Below, in pieces: positions 37,665-46,306 of a DNA stretch of 64,000 bases. The notes under the pieces are model-generated. The model was not told where the DNA came from. It was given only the letters and a program-made list of their open reading frames with translations, and did not search any database. Made by a program: the position numbers and the translations under genes. Each line of letters starts with the position of its first letter. The first letter of the stretch is position 1. This DNA comes from Natrinema sp. DC36 (GTDB lineage Archaea > Halobacteriota > Halobacteria > Halobacteriales > Natrialbaceae), in assembly GCF_020405225.1 (NCBI RefSeq), contig NZ_CP084472.1, forward strand, positions 3,038,001 to 3,102,000, in the 5' to 3' direction.

Positions 37665-37814
37665 ATGTTGAAGTACGTCGAAGAAGATCGAAAAATATGG
37701 TACGAAGATGATGAAAATTCGGAGAGGAACAATACGTTTGTCTCCACTACCGGGATAGGAGCGAGGAAGTTGAAGTGGGCCACTCGCAGCTTCAGTCGGG
37801 GTGGGCAATCGTGA
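37665..37814 (+). CDS. Possible small upstream ORF before transporter
   Basis: This 49-codon ORF (ATG 37665, TGA 37812) ends 5 nt before the transporter start and begins about 30 nt after a box A-like TTTATAC. Composition is AT-rich and charged ([22 protein letters not shown]). It might be a translated upstream ORF that couples to the transporter, or simply non-coding leader. I do not recognise it. Confidence 0.3.
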   Translation: MLKYVEEDRKIWYEDDENSERNNTFVSTTGIGARKLKWATRSFSRGGQS

Positions 37815-37819
37815 TCACG

Positions 37820-39130
37820 ATGACCAAGTGGCGGACGCTGCTGTTAGCAACGATCGGGTTCAACTTTTCGTTCCTGATCTGGTTCTCCTTCGCGCCGTTC
37901 ACGGGGCCGATGGCCGAGGAGTTCGGCCTCTCGCTCGCGGAGATCGGGATCCTCGCGAGCGCGGCGATCTGGCTCGCGCCGTTCGGTCGCATGCTGACCG
38001 GCTGGCTCTCCGATCGCTGGGGCGCGCCGACGGTGTTCGCCATCGTGTTAACCTACGTCGGCGTCTTCTCCATCGCGTCGGCGTTCGCCCAGTCTTACAC
38101 CGTCTTCTTCATCGAACGGCTAATCGTTGCGACCGCTGGAATCACCTTCGTCATCGGGATCCAGCACGTCTCCGAGTGGTTCGACGAGGAACAACTGGGG
38201 ACTGCGGAGGGAATCTACGCCGGCGTCGGCAACGCCGGTGCCGCCGGCGGTGCCCTCATCCTTCCGCGCGTGTTCACCGAGAACTGGAGCGGTCCGATCT
38301 TCGAAACGAGTTGGCGAGCCGCCTTCTTCTACACCGGGATCGTCTCGATCCTGCTGGCGATCGTCTACTACACGGTCGGCGAGGCCGCCAAGAGCGACGC
38401 GAAACGAGAGGCGACCAAGTCGACTGCGAACCTCAAAGATTGGCTCTACACCGCCACCCGCTACGGAACGGTCGTGCTCGCGCTGGCGTACGTGATGAGC
38501 TTCGGCCTCGAGCTCTCGATGAACGGCTGGCTGGCGACGTACTACCGGGAGGGGTTCAACACGGACAACATCGTGCTCGCTAGCACGTTCGCCGCGACGT
38601 TCTCCGTCGCAGCCGGCCTGCTTCGGCCGATCGGCGGCTACGTCAGCGACCTGCTCGCCCGCACGGAGAAGAACATTCTGCCGATCTTCACCGGTCGCTA
38701 CCGCGAGCAGTGGACGTTCGTCTCGCTGTGTTTCATCGTGCTCGCGATGGTCGGGATGACGCTGGCTGGCCTGACCGGCCAGGTGCTACTGGCCGTCGCG
38801 GCCGGCTTCATCGTCGGCATGGGCTGTGCGTTCGCCGAGGGCGCGATCTTCGCGCAGGTGCCCGCGATGTTCCCCAACAGTTCGGGCAGCGTCGCGGGCG
38901 TCGTCGGCGGCGTCGGTACGGTCGGCGGAATCGTCTACCCGCTCGTCTACGCCGCGCCGATGATGCCGAGCCTCCACACCGGCTACTCCGTCGTCGCGGT
39001 CACGATGATCCCCATCCTGTTGCTGTGCGCGTGGGTCTTCCAGCCCCGCCTCGCCGAACGGGCGACCGAAGACGGCTTTCTGGCCTCGAGCGGCGATAGC
39101 GGTACCTCCGGGGCACCGATCGACGACTGA
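37820..39130 (+). CDS. MFS transporter, nitrate/nitrite porter (NarK) type
   Basis: This 436-aa protein has about 12 transmembrane helices. The nitrate-porter signature [11 protein letters not shown] (about residues 134-144) and a second glycine-rich motif [17 protein letters not shown] (about 355-371) match the NNP family. The arginine in helix 2 of NNP porters could correspond to [15 protein letters not shown], the MFS loop motif. The ATG at 37820 begins the first helix cleanly. No nitrate or nitrite reductase genes are adjacent, so another anion substrate is possible. Confidence 0.85.
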   Translation: MTKWRTLLLATIGFNFSFLIWFSFAPFTGPMAEEFGLSLAEIGILASAAIWLAPFGRMLTGWLSDRWGAPTVFAIVLTYVGVFSIASAFAQSYTVFFIERLIVATAGITFVIGIQHVSEWFDEEQLGTAEGIYAGVGNAGAAGGALILPRVFTENWSGPIFETSWRAAFFYTGIVSILLAIVYYTVGEAAKSDAKREATKSTANLKDWLYTATRYGTVVLALAYVMSFGLELSMNGWLATYYREGFNTDNIVLASTFAATFSVAAGLLRPIGGYVSDLLARTEKNILPIFTGRYREQWTFVSLCFIVLAMVGMTLAGLTGQVLLAVAAGFIVGMGCAFAEGAIFAQVPAMFPNSSGSVAGVVGGVGTVGGIVYPLVYAAPMMPSLHTGYSVVAVTMIPILLLCAWVFQPRLAERATEDGFLASSGDSGTSGAPIDD

Positions 39131-39204
39131 GTGCTGCGGAACCGTCGTCGACCGGCCCCGAGAACCCGACGGTCTTTTGACCCGTAGCCTGCTATCGGCG
39201 GGTA

Positions 39205-40017
39205 ATGACTGCAGTGACGCTGGGACCCGAAGGGACCTACTCACACCGGGCGACGAGCGCGATCGCCGACGACGGCGATATCGACTTCCGCCAGTCGGTC
39301 ACGGCGATCGTTGACGCCGTCGCCGCGGGCGAATACGACCGCGGCGTCATCCCCATCGAGAACAGCATCGAGGGCTCCGTGACGGAGAGCCTCGACGCCA
39401 TCGCCGACTACGACGTCGCCGTCGTCCGCGAGATCGTCACGCCGATCCGACACGCCCTGCTCGCACAGGGCCCCGAGTTCGACACCGTCGCCAGCCACTC
39501 GCAGGCGCTAGCGCAGTGTCGCACCTATCTCGAGCGCGAGTACCCCGACGCGACGCTCGAGGCCGTCGCGAGCACGGCCCAGGGCGTCGACTTCGCCCGC
39601 GACGATCCCTCGGTCGCAGGTATCGGCCACCCGGCCCTCGGCGGCGACGAACTCGAGGTGCTGGCCGAGGACATTCAGGACCAGGACTCGAACGCGACGC
39701 GCTTTTTCGCGATCGCACCCGCGGCGGAGCGCTCGACGGGCGGCGGCAAGACCTCGCTGGTGGTCTACCCGAACGCGAACTACCCCGGCCTGCTGCTCGA
39801 GTTGCTCGAGCCGTTCGCGGACCGGGATATCAACCTGACCCGCGTCGAGTCGCGGCCGAGCGGCCAGCGGTTGGGCGACTACGTCTTCCACGTCGACTTC
39901 GAGGCCGGGCTCTACGAGTCACGAACGCAGGAGGCGATCGCGGACCTCGAGGAACTGGCCGAGAACGGCTGGGTCCGGCGGCTCGGCTCGTACGATACGG
40001 AACACGTCGTCGAATAG
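39205..40017 (+). CDS. pheA: Prephenate dehydratase
   Basis: This 270-aa enzyme converts prephenate to phenylpyruvate in Phe synthesis. The catalytic domain opens AVTLGPEGTYSHRA and has GVIPIENSIEGSV and the TRF motif (NATRFFAIAP). The C-terminal ACT domain has the ESRPS feedback-binding motif (LTRVESRPSGQRLGDYVFHVDFE). Feedback inhibition by Phe is expected from the family. It is transcribed alone after the transporter with a 74-nt gap. Confidence 0.96.
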   Translation: MTAVTLGPEGTYSHRATSAIADDGDIDFRQSVTAIVDAVAAGEYDRGVIPIENSIEGSVTESLDAIADYDVAVVREIVTPIRHALLAQGPEFDTVASHSQALAQCRTYLEREYPDATLEAVASTAQGVDFARDDPSVAGIGHPALGGDELEVLAEDIQDQDSNATRFFAIAPAAERSTGGGKTSLVVYPNANYPGLLLELLEPFADRDINLTRVESRPSGQRLGDYVFHVDFEAGLYESRTQEAIADLEELAENGWVRRLGSYDTEHVVE

Positions 40018-40097
40018 GGGGCAGAACGCTCCCCGGTCCCTGTGGCTCGAGGGAGAGAGAATCAGAGACGAACGCAGCGCGGACTGGTTGGGGCCGA

Positions 40098-40256
40098 TCA
40101 CTCGCTTGTCGTACTCTCCTCGGGACGGAGCCGCTCGCGAATCCGGTCGGCGTAGGTGGCTACACCGAGACCCGCAACGAAGGTCAGGAACGAGGGGACG
40201 AGAATCCACAGGAGGTCGGGGTGCTCCGAACCGGTGTGCAGGGCGGTATCGATCAT
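40098..40256 (-). CDS. Small single-pass membrane protein
   Basis: This 52-aa protein has one hydrophobic helix (LLWILVPSFLTFVAGLGVATYA, about residues 15-36) and a charged tail (DRIRERLRPEESTTSE). The internal ATG at 40256 fits better than the longer in-frame start. Function unknown. Confidence 0.5.
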   Translation of the reverse strand: MIDTALHTGSEHPDLLWILVPSFLTFVAGLGVATYADRIRERLRPEESTTSE

Positions 40257-40397
40257 AGCGCTCCGTACGCGAACGGGTGCGATAGTTCGACCGACAGGGG
40301 CAGAATTGACCGTTAGTGCCGGATCGAGCGCTGTCGGTGCCGAAATCACCGAACCGAGGACCGCAAACTGTTTTCACTGTCCCGCGTTACCGGGAGT

Positions 40398-40856
40398 ATG
40401 CCACTCGATGCAGGCGACGACGCGCCGACCGTGACCGCACGCAATCAGGACGGCGAGGAGGTCTCGCCGGCGTTCGAGGAACCGACGGTCGTCTACTTCT
40501 ACCCGAAAGACGACACGCCGGGGTGTACGGTCGAGGCGAACCAGTTCCAGCGCGAGCGCGAGACCTATCGCGACGCCGGCGTCGACGTCTACGGCGTCTC
40601 TGTCGACGACGTCGACTCCCACCGGTCCTTTTCCGAGTCGGAGGGCCTCGAGTTCGACCTGCTGGCCGATCCCGACGCCGAGATCGCCGACGCGTTCGAC
40701 GTCGAACTGCGCGACAGCGGCGTGACCACCCGGACGACGTTTTTGCTGGCCGACGGCGAAGTGCAGGCGGTCTACGAGGGCGTCGATCCCGACGGTCACG
40801 CGCGCGACGTCTTGCTCGACGCGCTCGACGACGGACTCGTCACCCTCCCCGAGTAA
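40398..40856 (+). CDS. Peroxiredoxin, BCP/PrxQ type, 1-Cys
   Basis: This 152-aa peroxidase reduces peroxides through a peroxidatic cysteine in the motif DDTPGCTVEANQF. In BCP/PrxQ the resolving Cys usually sits five residues after the first; here that place is Asn and no other cysteine is present. The protein therefore must use an external thiol. Confidence 0.93.
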   Translation: MPLDAGDDAPTVTARNQDGEEVSPAFEEPTVVYFYPKDDTPGCTVEANQFQRERETYRDAGVDVYGVSVDDVDSHRSFSESEGLEFDLLADPDAEIADAFDVELRDSGVTTRTTFLLADGEVQAVYEGVDPDGHARDVLLDALDDGLVTLPE

Positions 40857-40955
40857 CGCGTTCGATCTCCGAAACGCGAGCCGCCTTCGAGTGCCCCGCC
40901 TTCTGTCGTCGCGCTTCGGGCAGAATTTATCCCCTTCGGGACCCTACATGCCGCC

Positions 40956-41375
40956 ATGCGACGCAATCCGTTCGACGATATCGAGGAGATGCTCGACCGC
41001 GTGAGCCGACAGGTCGAAGAGGGCATGACCGCAGGCGGGCTACAGGTCCCCGGCTCGGTGCCGGTCGACGTCGCCGACACCGACGAGCAGTACGTCGTGA
41101 CGGCCGACCTCCCCGGCTACGAGACCGACGACATCGAACTGACGCTCTCGGACGGCACGCTGCGTCTCGAGGCCAACCGGACGGACGAGGAGCGCGACGC
41201 CGAGGGGAGCTATCTCCGACGCGAACGGACCGAAACGTCGGCGAGTCGGCGGATCCGCCTGCCGGAGCCGGTCGACGAGGAATCGGTGGCCGCCGGCTTC
41301 GAGAACGGCGTGCTGACGGTCCGGCTCCCGAAGGTCTCGGGAAGCGGGGACTCGAAACAGATCGACATCGAGTAG
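40956..41375 (+). CDS. Hsp20/alpha-crystallin family chaperone
   Basis: This 139-aa small heat-shock protein has an N-terminal helix (NPFDDIEEMLDRVSRQVEEG) and an alpha-crystallin domain (about 37-130: VPVDVADTDEQYVVTADLPGYETDDIELTLSDGTLRLEA...). The family signature FENGVLTVRLPK is present. A box A-like GAATTTATCCC at about 40923 lies 30 nt before the start. Confidence 0.93.
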   Translation: MRRNPFDDIEEMLDRVSRQVEEGMTAGGLQVPGSVPVDVADTDEQYVVTADLPGYETDDIELTLSDGTLRLEANRTDEERDAEGSYLRRERTETSASRRIRLPEPVDEESVAAGFENGVLTVRLPKVSGSGDSKQIDIE

Positions 41376-41544
41376 CCGGCGGTGGAGCTCCTCGGAGCCG
41401 ACCGGCTTTCGGTCGTAGATCGGGGTTGCCGAGCGACGCAGCGACGCGAACGCGGCGACGGCATCCGTGCGGTCACCTGCCGACCCGTCGCCGTGATCGG
41501 TCGTTTCCGGGCAGTTATTATGTCTCGATTATAACAGCTCTGCT

Positions 41545-42345
41545 ATGGTCCAAGTGGTCGCACTCGTCTTCGCGGGGATCTTTATCCTGTTCGGCGGTGT
41601 CGTGCTGTCTCGAGCCGGCGAACTCAGTGATCGAAGCGAAACGATCAGCGAACTCGCGTCAGCGGGCGACGAGCGGGTCGAACCGGGCGGCGAAGCCACC
41701 GTAAGCGGGCCGGTCCACGTCCTCGAGCCGGCGTCGCCGGCGCGGACCGGACCCGAGTCGAACGGAGGCGACGCACCCGCTCTCTGGGCGTGGCGGGTCC
41801 GCCAAAAGGAGAACGCACCGAACGGCAGCCGGTGGCGGACCGCCGAGTCCGAACTGGCGGTCGGCGAGTTCGCCGTCGATCACAGCTGGGACCGCGTCCG
41901 CGTGGACGCGACGACGCTGGCGACCGACGCGGACGGCGATCCCTTCGATTCGCCGGAACTGTTCCTCGGCGATCCCGAGACGGAGTCCTATCTCGGCGAC
42001 CTCGGCCCGGTCAATCGCTTCTTCGAGCGAACCGGGCTGGCGGGCGAGGACGGCGTCGTCAGCGACCTCGAGTTCAACGTGAGCGTCGGCGGAAAGACCA
42101 CCATGCCCGACAAGTATCAGGCCACCGTCGTCCGGGACGGCGACGAACTGGTCGTTCAGGGCGAACTGACGGAGACGGCCGACGGCTACGTCCTACGGGG
42201 AACCGACGAGACGCCGCTCGTGATCGCGACCGGGAGCCTCGAAGACCAGCGCGAGCAGGTTCGCTCGTCGGTCCGGCTCCGTCGGGCGGGCGGCGGGGTA
42301 TTCGTCGGTATCGGCCTGCTCGTCGCGGTTCTCGCTGTCCTCTGA
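41545..42345 (+). CDS. GIDE/MUL1-like membrane protein
   Basis: This 266-aa protein has a transmembrane helix at each end (VVALVFAGIFILFGGVVLS and VFVGIGLLVAVLAVL). A large soluble domain between them resembles the BAM/GIDE domain of MUL1-type E3 ligases (EATVSGPVHVL..., W...VDHSWDRVRVDATTL). No RING finger is present, so ubiquitin-ligase activity is not implied. The stop is adjacent to the end of the converging SDR gene (no gap). Confidence 0.75.
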   Translation: MVQVVALVFAGIFILFGGVVLSRAGELSDRSETISELASAGDERVEPGGEATVSGPVHVLEPASPARTGPESNGGDAPALWAWRVRQKENAPNGSRWRTAESELAVGEFAVDHSWDRVRVDATTLATDADGDPFDSPELFLGDPETESYLGDLGPVNRFFERTGLAGEDGVVSDLEFNVSVGGKTTMPDKYQATVVRDGDELVVQGELTETADGYVLRGTDETPLVIATGSLEDQREQVRSSVRLRRAGGGVFVGIGLLVAVLAVL

Positions 42346-43116
42346 CTAGTACCAGGCCCCGCCCGACGAGACGTTGATGTCCTGCCCCGTGACGTGGCGC
42401 GACGCCTCGCTCGCGAGGTGGACGGCCATGTCCGCGACTTCCTCGGGCGGGACCAGTTCGTCGATCATGAGGCTCTCGAGGACCTCCCCTTCGACCGCTT
42501 CGACGGGGACGCCCGCCGCCTCTGCCTGTCGCTCGAAGACGCCCCGGATTCGCTCGCCCTCCACCGGACCGGGACAGATCGCGTTGACGGTCACGCCGTC
42601 GTCGCCGAACTCGGCCGCCAGCGAGCGGGTCACCCCGATCAGCCCCATCTTCGAGGCGGCGTACGGGCCCCGATTGGCGTAGGGCCGCTTGCCGCCGATC
42701 GACGAGATGTTGATGACGCTTCCCTGCTCGGACTCGCGCAGGTGCGGGGCCGCTTCCCGCGTGACGCGGGCGACTCCGACGACGTTGACGTCGAGGGTCT
42801 CGAGCCACTCGCCGTCGGTCGTCTCCTCGAGCGGCGCGGTGGGGCCGGCGATCCCCGCGTTGTTGACGAGACAGTCCAGTCCGCCGAAGGCGTCGACGGT
42901 CTCGTCGATCGCATCGGTCACCGATTCGGGATCGGTCACGTCGGTCTCGACCGCCAGCGTTCGATCGGGGGCGTCGATCAGGTCGGCGGTATCGTAGATG
43001 CCGTCGCTCCTGGCCGCGAGCGCGACGTTCGCACCCTCGTCGGCGAACGCGACGGCGATTTCGCGGCCGAGCCCCTGACTCGCACCCGTGACGAAGACGG
43101 TGGAATCTGCTACCAT
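42346..43116 (-). CDS. Short-chain dehydrogenase/reductase
   Basis: This 256-aa classical SDR has the cofactor motif TGASQGLGREIA (residues 10-21), NNAG (near 86-89), catalytic Ser in NISSIGG, and YAASK with the Tyr-Lys pair. The C-terminus (HVTGQDINVSSGGAW) is typical of 3-oxoacyl-ACP reductase/3-hydroxyacyl-type members. Substrate unknown. It is divergent from leuS. Confidence 0.93.
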   Translation of the reverse strand: MVADSTVFVTGASQGLGREIAVAFADEGANVALAARSDGIYDTADLIDAPDRTLAVETDVTDPESVTDAIDETVDAFGGLDCLVNNAGIAGPTAPLEETTDGEWLETLDVNVVGVARVTREAAPHLRESEQGSVINISSIGGKRPYANRGPYAASKMGLIGVTRSLAAEFGDDGVTVNAICPGPVEGERIRGVFERQAEAAGVPVEAVEGEVLESLMIDELVPPEEVADMAVHLASEASRHVTGQDINVSSGGAWY

Positions 43117-43296
43117 ACCTCGGGGTGTGGCGGGACGAGAATAAAACCGCTTGCCTCCCGGAACCGGTCGGGACGAGCGTTCGGTACGGCTCGAGGAGCG
43201 TTCGGCGGGACCGTTCGCCGAGGCCGTTCGACGGCCCGACGGGGGACGGTATGGAAAGCTATAGGGCGGCGTCCCCTCCTAGACGTATATAAGCAA

Positions 43297-45996
43297 ATGA
43301 GCGACGCGGGATACGACCACGCGACGGTCGAACGGCGCTGGCAGGAGGCGTGGGACGAGGCGGACGTCTATCGGACGCCCGACGACGTCGAGGATCCGAC
43401 GTACGTCCTCGGAATGTACCCGTATCCGTCGGGCAAACTCCACATGGGCCACGTCCGCAACTACACGATCACGGACGCGTACGCTCGGTATCGCCGGATG
43501 CGCGGCGACGACGTCCTCCATCCGATGGGCTGGGACGCGTTCGGTCTCCCCGCGGAGAACGCGGCCAAAGAGCGCGACACGAATCCCCGCGACTGGACGT
43601 TCGACTGCATCGAGACGATGACCGCACAGATGGAGTCGATGGGCTTTGGCTACGACTGGGAGCGGGAGATCGCCACCTGCACGCCCGAATACTACCAGTG
43701 GAATCAGTGGCTCTTCGAGCGGTTCCTCGAGGAGGACCTCGTCGAGCGCCGCGACGCCGAGGTCAACTGGTGTCCCCACTGTGAGACCGTTCTCGCCGAC
43801 GAACAGGTCGAGGGCGAGGCGGAACTCTGCTGGCGCTGTGACACGCCCGTCGAACAGCGCGAACTCGAGCAGTGGTTCCTGAAGATCACCGAGTACGCCG
43901 ACGAACTACTGGAAGCGATCGACGACCTCGAGGGGTGGCCGAACTCGGTTCGCCAGATGCAACGCAACTGGATCGGTCGGCAGTACGGGACGGAACTGGA
44001 CTTCGAAATCGGGGAATACGGACCGGTTGAAGCGTTCACCACCCGCGTCGACACCATCTACGGAGCGACGTTCTTCGCGCTCGCACCCGATCACCCGATC
44101 AGCGAGGAACTGGCCGAAGAGAACGGCAACGTCCGTCACTTCATCGAGGAGGAGGCAGACCCGGACGGCGACGAGCCCAACGGCGTCGAGACGGGGCTGA
44201 CCGCGACGAATCCCGTCACCGGCGAGGAGATCCCGGTCTACGTCGCCGACTTCGTGCTCTCGGACGTGGGGACGGGCGCGCTGATGGCCGTGCCGGGCCA
44301 CGACGAGCGCGACCACGCATTCGCACAGAAGATGGGCGTCGATATCGAGCCTGTCATCGCCCCCAAACCTGACGACTGGGACGGTGAAACGGTCCCCGAC
44401 GCACCCGACGTGAGCGAGGAAGCGTACACCGACGACGGCGTCCTCGTCAACTCCGGCGAGTACTCGGGCCTCGAGAGCGAGACGGCCCGCGAACGGCTGA
44501 CAGAGGACGTCGAGAGCGCCGAGGAGGCCACGCAGTACCAGCTACGCGACTGGGGGATCTCCCGCCAGCGCTACTGGGGTACCCCGATTCCGGTGATTCA
44601 CTGCGATGACTGCGGCCCCGTCACGGTCCCCGAGGAGGAGCTGCCGGTCGAGTTGCCGGAGTTCATAAACACCACCGGGAACCCGCTAGACGCCGCCGAG
44701 GAGTGGAAGCAGACCGCGTGTCCCGACTGCGGCGGCGAGGCCGTCCGCGAGACTGACACGATGGACACCTTCGTCGACTCCTCGTGGTACTTCCTTCGGT
44801 ACGTCTCTCCGGACCTCGAGGACGCCCCCTTCGACCTGGAGCGGGCCAACGACTGGATGCCCGTCGATCAGTACGTCGGCGGCATCGAACACGCCGTGAT
44901 GCACCTGCTCTACTCGCGCTTTTTCACGAAGGTGCTGGCCGACCACGAGGGGCTCGAGCACCGCGAGCCCTTCACGAACCTGCTGGCCCAGGGCATGGTC
45001 CAGCTCGAGGGCGAGAAGATGTCCAAGTCGAAGGGGAACGTCGTCTCGCCCCAGCGGATCGTCGAGGAGTACGGGGCGGACACCGCGCGGCTGTTCATGA
45101 TGCAGGCCGCCCAGCCCGAACGCGACTTCGACTGGAGCGAAGAGGGCGTCCAGTCGACCTACGCCTTCCTCGATCGGCTGAAGGGAATGGTCGAACAGCA
45201 CGCGGCGCAACGCGCCGCGGAAGATGCGAGCGGGCAGAGCCCGCGAGCCGACGAGCCCGACGGCGACGACGACGCCGTCGCGAGCTACGTCGACGCGGAG
45301 ATCGACGCGACGATCGCCATCGCCAGCGAGGAGTACGACGACCTAACGTTCAACAAGGCGCTGCGTGAAACGCAGGATCTGACGCGGACGCTACGGCAAT
45401 ACGCCAATCACACCGATCCCCACGCGGCGACCTACGAGCGCGGGCTCTCGGCCGTGGTCCGCCTGCTCTCGCCGGTGGCACCCCACCTCGCCGAGGCGCT
45501 CTACGAGACGCTGGGCAACGACGAGTTCGTCGCAGAGGCCGAGTGGCCGACCGCCGATGTCGACCGCGACCACGTCGCCAAGCGCCGCCGACTGGTCGAA
45601 AACACTCGTGAGGACATCCGTGACATCGTCGAGGTCGCCGGGATCGATGATCCGACGGCGATCGACGTGGTCGTCGCCCCCGACTGGAAGTACGACGCCC
45701 TCGAGATCGCGATCGAGAGCGACGCCGACAACCTGATCGGCGAACTCATGGGCGAGTCACACATCCGCGAGCAGGGCGACGCGGCGGCCGACTACGGGCA
45801 GGACCTCCAGGTCGAACGCGAGGCGCTGTCGATGACGCTCGGGCCGAGCGACGAACACGCGGCGCTCGAGTCCGCCGCGTGGCTGATCGAACGCGAGTTC
45901 GAGGCACCGGTTCGCGTCGTTCGCGCCGACGAGGCCGACGACGACGTGCTCACAAACGCCGAGCCCGGTCGACCGGCCATCGAGATAGACGACTGA
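43297..45996 (+). CDS. leuS: Leucyl-tRNA synthetase, bacterial type
   Basis: This 899-aa class-I synthetase has KLHMGHVRNYTITD (HMGH at 49-52), GWDAFGLPAENAA, the zinc-binding CPHCETVLADEQV...CWRC, and the CP1 editing domain (TTRVDTIYGATFFALAPDHP, GHDERDHAFA). The synthetic core continues with DSSWYFLRYVSP and KMSKSKGN (KMSKS at 574-578). A Glu/Asp/Ala-rich insert (about 640-665) is halophile-like. The domain layout is bacterial, as is known for haloarchaeal LeuRS. The ATG at 43297 follows TATATAAG too closely for that to be its box A. Confidence 0.97.
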   Translation: MSDAGYDHATVERRWQEAWDEADVYRTPDDVEDPTYVLGMYPYPSGKLHMGHVRNYTITDAYARYRRMRGDDVLHPMGWDAFGLPAENAAKERDTNPRDWTFDCIETMTAQMESMGFGYDWEREIATCTPEYYQWNQWLFERFLEEDLVERRDAEVNWCPHCETVLADEQVEGEAELCWRCDTPVEQRELEQWFLKITEYADELLEAIDDLEGWPNSVRQMQRNWIGRQYGTELDFEIGEYGPVEAFTTRVDTIYGATFFALAPDHPISEELAEENGNVRHFIEEEADPDGDEPNGVETGLTATNPVTGEEIPVYVADFVLSDVGTGALMAVPGHDERDHAFAQKMGVDIEPVIAPKPDDWDGETVPDAPDVSEEAYTDDGVLVNSGEYSGLESETARERLTEDVESAEEATQYQLRDWGISRQRYWGTPIPVIHCDDCGPVTVPEEELPVELPEFINTTGNPLDAAEEWKQTACPDCGGEAVRETDTMDTFVDSSWYFLRYVSPDLEDAPFDLERANDWMPVDQYVGGIEHAVMHLLYSRFFTKVLADHEGLEHREPFTNLLAQGMVQLEGEKMSKSKGNVVSPQRIVEEYGADTARLFMMQAAQPERDFDWSEEGVQSTYAFLDRLKGMVEQHAAQRAAEDASGQSPRADEPDGDDDAVASYVDAEIDATIAIASEEYDDLTFNKALRETQDLTRTLRQYANHTDPHAATYERGLSAVVRLLSPVAPHLAEALYETLGNDEFVAEAEWPTADVDRDHVAKRRRLVENTREDIRDIVEVAGIDDPTAIDVVVAPDWKYDALEIAIESDADNLIGELMGESHIREQGDAAADYGQDLQVEREALSMTLGPSDEHAALESAAWLIEREFEAPVRVVRADEADDDVLTNAEPGRPAIEIDD

Positions 45997-46306
45997 ACCC
46001 ACCCCCGGCGATCACCGCCACGTAAATCGATCGCGCCGTCCGCGGAGAGTTGCGGACCGTTCGCCGATGTTCCGATCAGCTTTTCGCTCCGCTACAAGTC
46101 AATTAAATATAATTTATGTTTATTTGAGCGTTAGTTCGGGCAAACAAAATACCGGGAATAATGTCTGTAGAACTGATTCTCAAGGGATAGTGTATGACTA
46201 TCATTCGCGACAATCAGTTGAATCGATACATTCAATTGGGGCGGGTAAACATTGTTAAAGAAGACATCGGGCAGCATCGCGCTGCCCGACGGCTCAACGA
46301 GACACT
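45997..46306. other. AT-rich intergenic region before the transducer-opsin operon
   Basis: This 310-nt gap holds no gene. About 46070-46260 is unusually AT-rich for this chromosome (AATTAAATATAATTTATGTT). It also holds a short inverted pair TTGAAT/ATTCAA (about 46210-46227). A 9-bp perfect hairpin TCGGGCAGC/GCTGCCCGA (46267-46275 with 46281-46289) ends 17 nt before the transducer ATG. The region probably contains the operon promoter. Confidence 0.55.

Noticed and set aside
41545-42345. Ubiquitin ligase activity for the GIDE-like protein
   Set aside because: Only the membrane and BAM/GIDE-like part is visible; there is no RING finger, so no ligase function can be claimed.
43280-43297. TATATAAG before leuS as its promoter box
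   Set aside because: It is only about 5 nt from the ATG, too close for box A to start-site spacing of about 25 nt; it is probably coincidental or serves another start.
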